A DNA stretch of 64,000 nt. Origin: JALSNL01 sp036479585 (GTDB lineage Bacteria > Bacteroidota > Ignavibacteria > Ignavibacteriales > Melioribacteraceae). Shown one piece after another: positions 1 to 9,861 of the stretch (positions within the stretch are counted from its first letter, which is position 1; each line of letters opens with the position of its first letter). Location of the stretch: positions 2,170,001 to 2,234,000 of the forward strand of contig OZ245062.1 in NCBI GenBank assembly GCA_965224785.1, given 5' to 3'. A program made the position numbers and the translations under genes. The notes beneath the pieces are model-generated. The model did not search any database. It saw only the letters and a program-made list of their open reading frames with translations, and was not told the DNA's origin.

Positions 1-233
1 CGTCGTTCTCTTATAGGATCACATACTGCAACCACTTGCGATTTAGAATAATCTTTATATTTGATTGCAACTCCAGACCTATTACCACAGCCAATTACTC
101 CAACATTTACTCTTTCACTTGGAGGAGTAATACCATTTCTACCTAAAACAGCACTAGAAATTATTGTTGGAAAACCAGCCAATGCCCCAATAGTAGCAGT
201 ACTTTTAATAAATGATCGTCTTGATATTCCCAT
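1..233 (-). CDS. Gfo/Idh/MocA-family oxidoreductase, N-terminal part (cut by window edge)
   Basis: The reading frame starts at an ATG at 233 and runs off the left edge, leaving about 77 residues. It begins MGISRRSFIKS, a twin-arginine signal followed by a hydrophobic stretch, so the protein is probably exported folded with its cofactor. After it comes a Rossmann start (VNVGVIGCGNRSG) and then VVAVCDP, as in NAD(P)-dependent Gfo/Idh/MocA sugar oxidoreductases. A GAGGAG ribosome binding site lies about 9 bases upstream of the ATG. It is the most downstream gene seen of the minus-strand block, 18 bp after the ThuA fusion gene. The substrate cannot be told, and the catalytic half lies outside the window. 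Confidence 0.85.
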   Translation of the reverse strand, partial: MGISRRSFIKSTATIGALAGFPTIISSAVLGRNGITPPSERVNVGVIGCGNRSGVAIKYKDYSKSQVVAVCDPIRER

Positions 234-251
234 CTTTATTACTCCTCAAAA

Positions 252-1955
252 TTATTCTTCAATAAATTTTCTAAAAATATTATTTAACTTATTTAGATTT
301 CCTATTCCATCATGAACTAAAATACGATAACGTAATTTTAAACTATCTCTAGCTTTTATTGTGTAAGCATTATTGTAAAGAAATCCTGGATTGGTATATA
401 CAAAACGAGGTAAATCATTTTTGTTTTTGGAATTAATAACATAACCAGGAACAGGATGTCGAGGATTTTCACTATGGTCAAAGACTGCTATCCCAGCAGA
501 TTTTGTTGTATCATCTTTTATTATCCCACTAATATCTGTCCACTTAGTTGGAACAGTATGAATATCAAGTCCTGACTTTCCTTCATCATTTAATAGTAAT
601 ATTCCAGTAAGAGTTTTTGTATTAACTCGTAATCCTAATGTTGCATAACCTCCCCAACGTCTTCCATCTTTTTCTCCTTCAATTGTAGTTCGTTCTAAAA
701 TTACATCTTCATCTCCAGCTATAAATTTGCTTTCCCAATCGATAAAATAATTTCCTTTTTTGTTTGGGGGACTAACATAAAGTACTCTATCTTCTGTTAG
801 TACATCACTAGAATTTGGTGGATGATAAGAAAGTTGCAAAGTAATTTTTGCTAATAAATCATCATTCACTTTTACAGTTTGTTTGGTTACTTCAGTTAAT
901 CCTTTAGCAAGATGTGTGGTTTTATCTTCCTCCCAGTAATTTATTCCATTAATATATTTCCAAGAAAACCAAAGTGCATAATGCCATGGATGATCCGAGG
1001 GACTCAACCAAGTTAGTGTATGTCCATCAACTGAATTAAGTGGATGAAAATACGGCTTACCGATTTTAGGATAATTAAATTGCCAGACTATCTTATGCCC
1101 GTTCATCAAAGCAACAGTTGTATCAGATTGTTCCCAATATTTGCTTTGTCTTTCAGCAATTTCAGAATTCACAGGCCAAGGTTCTTGAGTTGGAATGGTT
1201 ACCTTTCCAGTTGCTGCCCACTCTGTTCCTCTTAGTAGTATTGTTTGCCAAGCAGTATTTTGCATAGTTGCTTTATTATGTCCGAGTACACTATAAAACC
1301 CACGTCCTTTTCCATACTCTGTTGTAACTATTATAGGTTCATTTTTACCAGTTCCTTTTTTTGTAGGAGTTGAATATGCACTACTCAATATTTTAATATT
1401 GGGTTGAAACTTTGTATTATTCCATAACTCATCTTTTATATAAAAATCCTTTAACCCTTTCATTACTGGATGACTCCCATCATCAATGTTTACTTTAAAA
1501 GTATGAATAGGTCCGTGACTTGTAATACCTTTCCCCCAAGTGCCTCCGGCAATTTGCTGAAACTCAGACCAATCTTGAAGAGTAGAACTACCGGCATGAA
1601 TATTTACAAATCCTTTCCCTCCAGAAATAAATTCTAAGAAAGCTTTCTCCAATTTTGAGTTCCACCTTGCTCCGGTAACATCCGGCCAAGTATTCCAGTT
1701 ACTCACTATAACATCAAACTGCTCCAATTCGTTTGGATTAAGATTTTCCGGATTGTTTGTAACTGTAACATTAAATCTTCCGCTTCCTTCCAAAATATTT
1801 TGGATAGCTGGAGTTGTTAATTGCCACTTGTGATTATTTTTTCCACTAAGAAGAAGTACTTTAATAATATTTGCATCTGCAGGTTGTACAAGTTGACATA
1901 CAAAGAAAAAGAAAATTACAAAAAAGCTGTATCTACTATTAGTATTCAAAATCAT
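252..1955 (-). CDS. Secreted ThuA-like domain fused to DUF6807 (PmoA-like) domain
   Basis: The 567-residue protein starts with a signal peptide (hydrophobic residues about 10-28). Residues about 30-250 resemble the ThuA/trehalose-utilisation fold (class I glutamine amidotransferase-like): KVLLLSGKNNHKW at the start, GKGFVNIHAG in the middle and YSVLGHN near residue 226. Residues about 280-560 resemble DUF6807, also annotated PmoA-like, with the conserved HPWHYALWFSW near 322. Despite that name I see nothing that links it to methane oxidation. Both domain types are common in sugar-catabolic loci of Planctomycetota and Bacteroidota, next to Gfo/Idh/MocA enzymes as here. The gene is 9 bp from the upstream hydrolase, so probably in the same transcript. 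The biochemical function of neither domain is settled; a role in glycan or sugar-acid processing is inferred from context. Confidence 0.8.
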   Translation of the reverse strand: MILNTNSRYSFFVIFFFFVCQLVQPADANIIKVLLLSGKNNHKWQLTTPAIQNILEGSGRFNVTVTNNPENLNPNELEQFDVIVSNWNTWPDVTGARWNSKLEKAFLEFISGGKGFVNIHAGSSTLQDWSEFQQIAGGTWGKGITSHGPIHTFKVNIDDGSHPVMKGLKDFYIKDELWNNTKFQPNIKILSSAYSTPTKKGTGKNEPIIVTTEYGKGRGFYSVLGHNKATMQNTAWQTILLRGTEWAATGKVTIPTQEPWPVNSEIAERQSKYWEQSDTTVALMNGHKIVWQFNYPKIGKPYFHPLNSVDGHTLTWLSPSDHPWHYALWFSWKYINGINYWEEDKTTHLAKGLTEVTKQTVKVNDDLLAKITLQLSYHPPNSSDVLTEDRVLYVSPPNKKGNYFIDWESKFIAGDEDVILERTTIEGEKDGRRWGGYATLGLRVNTKTLTGILLLNDEGKSGLDIHTVPTKWTDISGIIKDDTTKSAGIAVFDHSENPRHPVPGYVINSKNKNDLPRFVYTNPGFLYNNAYTIKARDSLKLRYRILVHDGIGNLNKLNNIFRKFIEE

Positions 1956-1964
1956 TACCTTTTT

Positions 1965-2849
1965 TTAAAGAGTTATTTTCAATAAATGATTATTCAACCA
2001 TTCAGCAGAATCATTAAAAGCATCATAGGGATTTATTTTATGTCCTGACTCGTACCAAATTATTTCTTTAGGTTCGTTCGCTTTGGCGTGTAAAAGCATT
2101 GACAATGGTTTTGGAAACACTTCATCATTTTCTGCATTAATAAACAATAGTGGTCGAGGAGAAATTCTACCAACAAAATTAAGCGGTTCAATTGGAGCCA
2201 TCATTGAAGTTACTTTATCTCCAAATCCATCAATGCTGGATATTGTTCTTAATCCCCCACCAGCAATACAGATTACCGGAACTTCAACTCTCTCATCAAC
2301 TCCACAAAAAACTGTTCCAGCAATTCCTCCAAGACTTATCCCAATGTATCCGGTTCTTGTTGCATCTATATCCTGACGTGTATCTAAATAATCTAATCCT
2401 CGTCTTAGGTCAAATACTGTTTGCTTAATTGCATCTCGTAAAGTATAATCAATTCCTTTAAATTTGTATTTTTTCTTTATGCGTTCTCCATGCATGGCAA
2501 AATCAATACGGAAAACTGCAAAACCATTTGCAGATAAAATTGAATCTCCTATCATCATATAATCAGTATCTTTTTTATCACCTAATCCATGTTGAATTAT
2601 TGCAATTGGATATGGTTTAACACCACCTTTAGGTAATGATAACAAAGCTTTAACACGATTATTATTTGCTGAATTATAACTGATATGAAACAAATTTTGA
2701 GAAAGTGTATCAATTGAAACTTCAAGAGGATAATGTTTGTCATACTCATAAAAGTATTCTAATTCAATTGACTCTTGCTCTATACAAGAGATAAACAAAA
2801 ATATAACAATGCTGAGAAATAGTTTTTTTATTAGATATGTTTTTTTCAT
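1965..2849 (-). CDS. Lipoprotein alpha/beta hydrolase (dienelactone hydrolase/peptidase S9-like)
   Basis: The 294-residue protein has a lipoprotein signal ending FLFISC, with Cys22 as the likely lipidated residue. An alpha/beta hydrolase fold follows. The nucleophile elbow is GISLGG (Ser162), the likely acid is Asp242 in NAENDEVFP, and the likely catalytic His is His270 in YESGHK. QHGLGDKK near residue 86 is the usual oxyanion-hole region. Such envelope esterases typically remove acyl or acetyl groups from sugars or small esters. It sits between the ThuA fusion gene and a GH2 glycosidase gene on the same strand, which suggests deacylation of a glycan or its products. The substrate is unknown. 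Confidence 0.8.
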   Translation of the reverse strand: MKKTYLIKKLFLSIVIFLFISCIEQESIELEYFYEYDKHYPLEVSIDTLSQNLFHISYNSANNNRVKALLSLPKGGVKPYPIAIIQHGLGDKKDTDYMMIGDSILSANGFAVFRIDFAMHGERIKKKYKFKGIDYTLRDAIKQTVFDLRRGLDYLDTRQDIDATRTGYIGISLGGIAGTVFCGVDERVEVPVICIAGGGLRTISSIDGFGDKVTSMMAPIEPLNFVGRISPRPLLFINAENDEVFPKPLSMLLHAKANEPKEIIWYESGHKINPYDAFNDSAEWLNNHLLKITL

Positions 2850-2918
2850 TTAACAAAAACCTTATTGCAAAAATATTTTATAGTTTAGACCACATTTATT
2901 TCTTACTAATATTTACAA

Positions 2919-5738
2919 TTATCTAAAATCGAACCATACACGAAGTGAGTTTTCTTCATCATCCCAATGTAATCTGTCATTGCCTTTTTGACCACTTGGT
3001 CCTAAGTCGGAAGCATTCTTAAATTTAGTTCCCATTGCAGGAATTTCATACAAGAAAGAAATATCGCCTTCAGGAAATTTAGGCATAACATCGCCTTTTA
3101 CTTTTTGGGGTATTCCTGGAGTAAAAATCTGCATAAAAACATTTAGGGTTTCTACCAAAATTGTAAAGGGAGTATCAGAAGTTTCAAATCTCACCCAATT
3201 CATATTTGCATGATAACCTTTAAATTCCGGATAAATAAGTTCGTTAAAACTTTCTCCAGTTATCGTATTATTATACTCTTTTTGCCAAACCTCAATGGTA
3301 GCACCGTGTATTCTATTTTTCCAAACTCTGTACGGTCCTTTCCCCAACCATTTCATTGACTTAATTTTCTCTTCAGGATAATTAAAACTCACACCTAGGA
3401 AATCAATATTTTTCAATCCTCTTGCTGATAAATTATATGCAACTTCCAGTTCAAGAAGCCCCGACTTATGTAATTTCCAAGAATAGAATTCTGGATACTT
3501 TTCCCCTTTTGCATCTACAATTAAGTTTTGTTCCTCATCAAAATACCAGTTCACTATTTTATTTTCATCACTAACACCAACTGGTTTAGGACCTCCAGTA
3601 AAGGGAATTTTTACATTAGAGTTTTTAACATTGATTAAGTAAGCACTTTCCAAATCAAATGTAAATTCAAGATTATTGATCGTTGCTTTTAACTCATCAG
3701 CTGATTTGTTAACAATTATTTTGTCATCTTCATTTACAACTACTTTATCTATATACCTTTCAACTATTGTTTTAGGTAGTTGAATTTGCCAACTCCATGT
3801 ATAGATTTCTTTTCCATATTGGTCGGTTGCAGTCAATAAAAACAAATCAGATTTTTTAAAGTTTTCATTTATATCGATGGTAACAAAACGTGTTTCACCA
3901 GGCTCTGCAATTGGACCATTAAATATTCCTGATGTTAATAATTCAAGCTCTCTTTCATTTGGCAATGGAGTTTTAATTGCTTTCCAACTAAAACTTACTG
4001 TACTAAGATTTGAATAAATATAATTATTTTTTATAAAAAGTTTTCCAGCCCATTTAGGATTTATAACAACTGGTTCTATCTGTACTGGAGACCACAATTT
4101 TTTAATCGTATAAAAACTTCCTTCCTTTTCTCTATGAGGTCCAAGAATACCATCAGGTGCATGATTCCCATCGCTATCATAAACAGTTCCATCTTTATCC
4201 GTTCTTAAAACTGCCTCATCACTAAAGACCCATAGAAACCCCCCGGCAGCACGTGGGTTTGTAAGAAATTGATTCCAAAGATCATGTAACCCGGCACCAC
4301 TTCCTCCATCATATAATCCATGTAATAATTCTGTTGGCATAAAAACATCATTCCCAAACGCAAATCGGTTAATACCAAAATCGTAAGAAACGTAATGATG
4401 AGTATCTATACCGTTTTTGTTTAACCAAGGATAAATGACTGGTCTCTTTTGAATGTCGTATTGATGAAACCATTTTTCATTTGCTAAGTCCCATCCTCCC
4501 TCATTACCATGATTCCACACCACAACACTAGGATGATTTTCATCTTTTAGAATTAATTCTTTAATTAATTTTGGACCAACAATTGTATCATATCCATCCT
4601 GCCAACCAGCTAATTCATCCAAAACAAAAAGTCCTAAGGAATCACACAAATCAAGGAAACGTTCATCAGGACAATAGTGAGACATACGAACAGCATTCAT
4701 ATTCATCTCTTTCATAAGCTCTATATCCATTATATGATTTTCATCATTTAAAGCTCTACCCGTCTCCGGCCAAAATGAATGTCTATTGACTCCTTTGAAA
4801 ATTACCTTTTTATTATTTACATAAAAACCATCATGTTTCCTTAGTTCTATTGTTCTAAAGCCAATTCGTTTTTTTTCAATATGAATAACTTTCTCCCCTT
4901 TCATCAAAGAAATTTTCATATCATAAAGAGTTGGACTTTCAGGATTCCACGATTTAATTTTTTCAAATTTTCCTAAAATATTAACTTGAGAAATTCCATT
5001 TTTAATTTTGGATTGAAAAACTCCTTTTATCTGACTACCATCCCGTTTGAATAACTCAACTTTTATACTTCCAGATAAGTTTTTGCTATTTAGAACTGCT
5101 AATGCTCTAAAATTTCCATCAGCCTTTGCATCTATTGCTACTCGCTTAATATATTGTTTTGGAAAAACTTCAAGAAAAACCGGTCTGTATATCCCACCAA
5201 ATACCCAAAAGTCTGCTTCTCTTTCTGCTTTGTTTACTGATTCATTTGATGATCGCTTTGCAACGTCCACTTCTAGTAAATTATTTTGACCATATTTTAA
5301 CAATTCTGAAATATCATACGTGAATCTATTAAAACCACCTTGATGAATTTCGCCAGCAAGTTTCCAATTTATTTTAACCTCTGTATCAGTCATTGAACCA
5401 TCAAACACAATATTAATCTTTTTCCCTTTCCATTCATTTGGAACTTTAAAATGATACTTATAAATTCCATGCTCATCACCAATTTTAAACCCTTTTGGTT
5501 TACTCCTCCAATCATTGCCATAATTGTAAGTACCAAAACCTTGCAGTTCCCAATTTGATGGAACCGGAATCTTCATCCACTCGCTACTGTTCATTCCATC
5601 AGTACAGAAAAATTCCCAATCAACTGTATTTTTAGAATCTGTACCTGATAAATAATAACGCTCAGTTTCTTGGGAAAAAACAATTGTACAAGACGTTAAC
5701 AACACTAGAAAAAAAATAATTTTACATAATTTTAGCAT
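2919..5738 (-). CDS. Glycoside hydrolase family 2 protein, exported
   Basis: The 939-residue protein starts with a hydrophobic signal containing LLTSC, so it could be a lipoprotein (Cys17) or cleaved after FSQ. The GH2 layout is present: jelly-roll sugar-binding domain (about 25-195), Ig-like domain (about 195-300), TIM barrel (about 300-560) and C-terminal beta domains including a small-chain-like region. The acid/base is Glu413 in WNHGNEGGW. By position the nucleophile is probably Glu470 in MPTELLHG, just before GGFLWVFSDE, which differs from the CEYxHxxGN form in the two neighbouring GH2 enzymes. It probably releases a beta-linked sugar (galactose, glucuronic acid or similar); the specificity cannot be read. 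It is 22 bp from the next GH2 gene and part of the same minus-strand run. Confidence 0.87.
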   Translation of the reverse strand: MLKLCKIIFFLVLLTSCTIVFSQETERYYLSGTDSKNTVDWEFFCTDGMNSSEWMKIPVPSNWELQGFGTYNYGNDWRSKPKGFKIGDEHGIYKYHFKVPNEWKGKKINIVFDGSMTDTEVKINWKLAGEIHQGGFNRFTYDISELLKYGQNNLLEVDVAKRSSNESVNKAEREADFWVFGGIYRPVFLEVFPKQYIKRVAIDAKADGNFRALAVLNSKNLSGSIKVELFKRDGSQIKGVFQSKIKNGISQVNILGKFEKIKSWNPESPTLYDMKISLMKGEKVIHIEKKRIGFRTIELRKHDGFYVNNKKVIFKGVNRHSFWPETGRALNDENHIMDIELMKEMNMNAVRMSHYCPDERFLDLCDSLGLFVLDELAGWQDGYDTIVGPKLIKELILKDENHPSVVVWNHGNEGGWDLANEKWFHQYDIQKRPVIYPWLNKNGIDTHHYVSYDFGINRFAFGNDVFMPTELLHGLYDGGSGAGLHDLWNQFLTNPRAAGGFLWVFSDEAVLRTDKDGTVYDSDGNHAPDGILGPHREKEGSFYTIKKLWSPVQIEPVVINPKWAGKLFIKNNYIYSNLSTVSFSWKAIKTPLPNERELELLTSGIFNGPIAEPGETRFVTIDINENFKKSDLFLLTATDQYGKEIYTWSWQIQLPKTIVERYIDKVVVNEDDKIIVNKSADELKATINNLEFTFDLESAYLINVKNSNVKIPFTGGPKPVGVSDENKIVNWYFDEEQNLIVDAKGEKYPEFYSWKLHKSGLLELEVAYNLSARGLKNIDFLGVSFNYPEEKIKSMKWLGKGPYRVWKNRIHGATIEVWQKEYNNTITGESFNELIYPEFKGYHANMNWVRFETSDTPFTILVETLNVFMQIFTPGIPQKVKGDVMPKFPEGDISFLYEIPAMGTKFKNASDLGPSGQKGNDRLHWDDEENSLRVWFDFR

Positions 5739-5760
5739 ATTAGAATTTATTTTTGAATAA

Positions 5761-8700
5761 TTATTTACCTGATAAATCTTCTCTCGTCAATTCTCTCTTC
5801 TCAAAATTTGGACCTTGCCAGGAAACTTTCAACTCCTGCCCTCCACCTTGCTGAAAATATCTTACTTCAATTTTATGAGTGCCTTTTTCTAAATTTATTT
5901 TTCCATATTTTTCTTGATAACCGTGTCCACCATCATTATCAATGAGTAGCTTATCACCAATATAAAGTTTAGTACCATCATTAGAACCACAATAAAAAGT
6001 ATATTCTCCTTCAACATCAATGTTGATTGATCCCAATAGTAGCAAGGCATAATGGCTTGGGACATTTTCAATATCCTCTAATCTGAATTGTTCTTTATTT
6101 ACAATCTTTTCTGGTTTTAGATTTAAATAATTTGGAGTACTTTCAAATTTCCCAATATAAAATCGAGACTCAACACCACTATCAATTTTAACTTTTTCAT
6201 ATTTGGATTTAATAATATCACTTGGACTATATCCTTTCTTGAAAGTTCTTACACTAAGAGTAGATGTTTTTTTTATCTTAATTGGTTTAATATAAAGTGA
6301 AGACACCTCTGTGGGCTGACTACCATCAAGGGTATAATGAATTTCCACATCTAGCAATGGCGAATTTATTGTTACAATACTTTCATCAGATATATATATA
6401 TCAGCAGGAAATATTTTGGGATTTAGAACTTGCAACAAATTTACATTACGAATAGATGTATAACTTATTTCTTTCACGTAAAATGATTTTGCTTTTATAG
6501 TTGTTGCTGATATTTGTTCAAAAGGTTTATTATATTTTTGAGATTTTCGAGTAGGTTCTGTGTCATCTAGAGTATAATATATTTCTGCATCCGGCAAAAC
6601 AGAATTCATTGAAACCTTACCAAAAATATCTCTAACAATTATTGGTGAAGAAGGAATAATTATAGCACGTGAATTTCTTGCATAGTTATTTGCATCTCCT
6701 TTATTAGAATTGAACGATCTAATAATGTAACTGAAAGAAGTTAGTTCTTTTTCAACTCCTTCTTTAGAAAGTATTTTTGTTCCTTTACCTTTTACTCCAA
6801 CACCACGTTCATAACTTGAGATGGTTAAATAAATTTCATCACTTTTTTGTAATTCATTTGTATGATTTGCTTCTTCCAAATTTTGTTGACTGTAATTTAG
6901 AGCATTCATTGTAAAAGGTTCAGTACGATTGATAAACATCAAACCTTCATTTTGTTTATTTGTAAACAATGCCCAACGTACATCTTGCTTGCTACCATTG
7001 GCTTGCGGCGTAATGTATGGAACGTATTGATCATCAACAGTGCTTGCATATAATCCAATTGCAGCTGCAGTTTTACGGTCATAATAGTTTTCAAATGGTC
7101 CACGTCCGAACCATTTAATATTTTCATATTCTGGTTTTAGAATAAATGACATTCCAATTTGAGCGAGTGAAGGTAAATTGCCATAAGGTAATATTTGATT
7201 GTCTGAGTAAATATCTCCATTACCTAAAATTGTGTAAGTACACTTATGGATAAATCCACTTCCCTCTTTCATTTTATAATTTATTTCAACATTGATCCAA
7301 ACTTTGGATTCATCTACTTTTTGAACGTTAATTGTTTCAACTCTCACCATAGATTTATTCAGTCCATATTTTTTCCACTCTTCATCAATGCCGTGGTCAT
7401 TATCAATCGGAGCCCTATAAACATTAAGGATTGGACCACTTGAGGTTTTAGTATTAATTGATAAGAGATCATTTTCATTGTACTTTAACGAGTGAATTGT
7501 ACCGGAATATTTACTAAATACTATTTCAAAATTATTATTTCTTAATGCAATTTCATCTTTATTTTCAACAACTTCAATTGAAGATGAATGAACTACATCT
7601 TTAACTTCTCTAACAATATTTTGAAATGGAATCCTAAATTGATTCCAAGCAACTTCAAATTCTTTTTCTGCCCAAAGAGTTTTTTTAGATTGAACAAAAC
7701 TTATTTTCAACCAATACTCAGCATCAGCTTTTACCTTTACATCTTGCAATGGAATAATAATACTTTTTTCTTCCAAAGGTTTTACGTTCAATTTTCCTAT
7801 TTTACCTTTTTGCATTACAATTCCATTTTCACTTAATGCCCATTTTGCATTGTATCTATTGAGGTTTGTGAAACTAAATTTATTTTTAATTCTCACTTTA
7901 CCTTGTAGTAAATCAATTGGTTCAACTGTAATATTCTGATATACTTTTTTTACTTCCCACAATTTTGGTGAAATATTCCTATTAGGAAATATCAATCCAT
8001 TAATACAGAAATTACTATCACTTGGAATATCTTTCGGGCCAAAATCGCCGCCATAAGCAAAGTACTCAATTCCGTTTTTATCTTTTTTATATAATCCTTG
8101 ATCTACCCAATCCCAAACACAAGCTCCCATAAAAATTGGATTACTTTCTATCACATCCCAATAATCTTGCAAACCTCCACTTGAATTACCCTTTGAATGT
8201 GAGTACTCACAAAGGAAGAAAGGCCTCTTATCATCTCCACTTCCATATTCAATCATATCTTTTATCGGAGGATACATTCTGCTGTAAATATCAGCAGCAT
8301 CATTATAACCTTCGTAATGAACGGGACGTGATGGATCAGCTTTGTGCGAATAATCTCTCATTGCAAAAAAGTTATCTCCATTTCCAGCTTCATTTCCAAG
8401 AGACCAAATAACAATTGATGGATGATTTTTATTTCGCTGAATCATATTTTTCATTCTATCAACAACTGCCGCTTTCCATTCGGGTTTACCTCGCGGTAAC
8501 AAACCATTTGCTCCGTGCGATTCTACGTTAGCTTCATCAATAACGTACAAGCCATATTCATCGCAAAGTTTATACCAGAAAGAGTCATTAGGATAATGAG
8601 AATTTCGCACAGTATTAATATTGAATTTCTTCATTAATAAAATATCTTTAATCATTGTTTCTTTAGGAATATGTTGACCAAAACGAGGATGCATTTCGTG

Positions 8701-9831
8701 ACGGTTTGTACCTTTCAATAATACCGGAACTCCATTTACAAGAAATCGAGAATCTTTGATCTCTACTTCTCGAAAACCAATTTTGGTTTCTGTAGTTTCA
8801 ATTATTTTTCCATTTTCGTTTTTTAGAATTAATATAATTTGATAAAGATTTGGAGTTTCAGCAGTCCACTTTTTTGGATTTGTTACCAATTGATTGAGAC
8901 TAATATTAACTTTTTCATAATCCGAAAAATCAATATTTAATTCATTCAATTTTTCGCCTATTTGATTTCCAGTTTCATCAAGTAATAACGATTCAATTGA
9001 GTAGTTGTTAAGTTTTTTATTAGAATAATTTTTTAGTTCAACATCAATTGTTAAGTGAGCATTTTTATAATTTTCATCTAAATCTGTTTTTACAAAAAAA
9101 TCTTTGATGTAAATTTTAGAAGTTGAGAATAAATATACATCTCTAAATATTCCACTTAACCGCCACATATCTTGGTCTTCAATATAGCTACCATCGCACC
9201 AGCGGTAAACCTCAACTGCTAAAACATTGTTGCCCTTCCTTAGATACGGAGTTATATTAAATTCAGCCGGACTCATACTGTCCTGGCTATAACCAACTTT
9301 CTTTCCATTTACCCAAATATAAAATGCAGATTTTACTCCTGCAAAATGAACAAATATTTCTCGTCCATCCCAACTATTTGGAATTGAAATATTTCTTCTG
9401 TAAGATCCAACCGGATTATTATTATCAGGAATAAAAGGTGGATTGACCATGACAAAAGGATAATCAGTATTTGTATAAATTGGAATTCCATAACCTTCCA
9501 TTTGCCAATTGCTTGGTACTGTAATTTCATCCCAATCGGTAACATCATATTGCGGTTTATAAAATTCCAAAGGTCTATCAGAAGGTTTTGCAACCCAATT
9601 GAATTTCCACTTTCCGTGAAGCAATTTATAGAATGGAGAAGTTTTCCAATCAGATTTTTTTGCTTCTTCTATAGTTGCAAAAGGAATTGCAGTACTATGT
9701 GCTTCTTCTTTATTAATTCTAAAAACTTCAGAGTTTTCCCAATCATTTTGTAACTCTTGTCCATATAGTTTAGCTACAAAATGGATTGATATAAAAATCA
9801 TTAGTGAAATAAAAATTGTCTTACTCTTCAT
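5761..9831 (-). CDS. Large GH2 beta-galactosidase-like enzyme with chitobiase-like repeats and PA14 domain
   Basis: The 1356-residue secreted enzyme has a signal peptide ending near LYGQ (residue 25). LacZ-type domains follow: sugar-binding jelly roll, Ig-like domain, TIM barrel, DUF4981-like region and small-chain galactose-mutarotase-like domain up to about residue 1030. Catalytic residues are visible: Glu481 in SLGNEAG (acid/base) and Glu542 in LCEYSHSKGN (nucleophile). LacZ proper is about 1020 residues; the extra 300 hold two chitobiase/hexosaminidase C-terminal-like repeats (EIYYTLDDTEPT and EIHYTLDGSQPT, about 1065-1205) and a PA14 domain (about 1215-1345, GEYTFYCGSNDGTKLYIGD), probably carbohydrate-binding. 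It acts outside the cytoplasm. The next gene upstream is a close paralogue. Beta-galactosidase activity is likely but not certain. Confidence 0.9.
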   Translation of the reverse strand: MKSKTIFISLMIFISIHFVAKLYGQELQNDWENSEVFRINKEEAHSTAIPFATIEEAKKSDWKTSPFYKLLHGKWKFNWVAKPSDRPLEFYKPQYDVTDWDEITVPSNWQMEGYGIPIYTNTDYPFVMVNPPFIPDNNNPVGSYRRNISIPNSWDGREIFVHFAGVKSAFYIWVNGKKVGYSQDSMSPAEFNITPYLRKGNNVLAVEVYRWCDGSYIEDQDMWRLSGIFRDVYLFSTSKIYIKDFFVKTDLDENYKNAHLTIDVELKNYSNKKLNNYSIESLLLDETGNQIGEKLNELNIDFSDYEKVNISLNQLVTNPKKWTAETPNLYQIILILKNENGKIIETTETKIGFREVEIKDSRFLVNGVPVLLKGTNRHEMHPRFGQHIPKETMIKDILLMKKFNINTVRNSHYPNDSFWYKLCDEYGLYVIDEANVESHGANGLLPRGKPEWKAAVVDRMKNMIQRNKNHPSIVIWSLGNEAGNGDNFFAMRDYSHKADPSRPVHYEGYNDAADIYSRMYPPIKDMIEYGSGDDKRPFFLCEYSHSKGNSSGGLQDYWDVIESNPIFMGACVWDWVDQGLYKKDKNGIEYFAYGGDFGPKDIPSDSNFCINGLIFPNRNISPKLWEVKKVYQNITVEPIDLLQGKVRIKNKFSFTNLNRYNAKWALSENGIVMQKGKIGKLNVKPLEEKSIIIPLQDVKVKADAEYWLKISFVQSKKTLWAEKEFEVAWNQFRIPFQNIVREVKDVVHSSSIEVVENKDEIALRNNNFEIVFSKYSGTIHSLKYNENDLLSINTKTSSGPILNVYRAPIDNDHGIDEEWKKYGLNKSMVRVETINVQKVDESKVWINVEINYKMKEGSGFIHKCTYTILGNGDIYSDNQILPYGNLPSLAQIGMSFILKPEYENIKWFGRGPFENYYDRKTAAAIGLYASTVDDQYVPYITPQANGSKQDVRWALFTNKQNEGLMFINRTEPFTMNALNYSQQNLEEANHTNELQKSDEIYLTISSYERGVGVKGKGTKILSKEGVEKELTSFSYIIRSFNSNKGDANNYARNSRAIIIPSSPIIVRDIFGKVSMNSVLPDAEIYYTLDDTEPTRKSQKYNKPFEQISATTIKAKSFYVKEISYTSIRNVNLLQVLNPKIFPADIYISDESIVTINSPLLDVEIHYTLDGSQPTEVSSLYIKPIKIKKTSTLSVRTFKKGYSPSDIIKSKYEKVKIDSGVESRFYIGKFESTPNYLNLKPEKIVNKEQFRLEDIENVPSHYALLLLGSINIDVEGEYTFYCGSNDGTKLYIGDKLLIDNDGGHGYQEKYGKINLEKGTHKIEVRYFQQGGGQELKVSWQGPNFEKRELTREDLSGK

Positions 9832-9861
9832 TTTTTGCCTTAATAATATTTCAATAAAATT

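Noticed and set aside
61..315. Plus-strand open frame of 84 residues at the left edge
   Set aside because: It is antisense to the Tat-signal oxidoreductase and the end of the ThuA fusion, both of which have clear motifs and ribosome binding sites.
252..1955. Methane monooxygenase (PmoA) subunit
   Set aside because: The PmoA-like name of DUF6807 is historical; there are no membrane helices or copper ligands of particulate monooxygenase.
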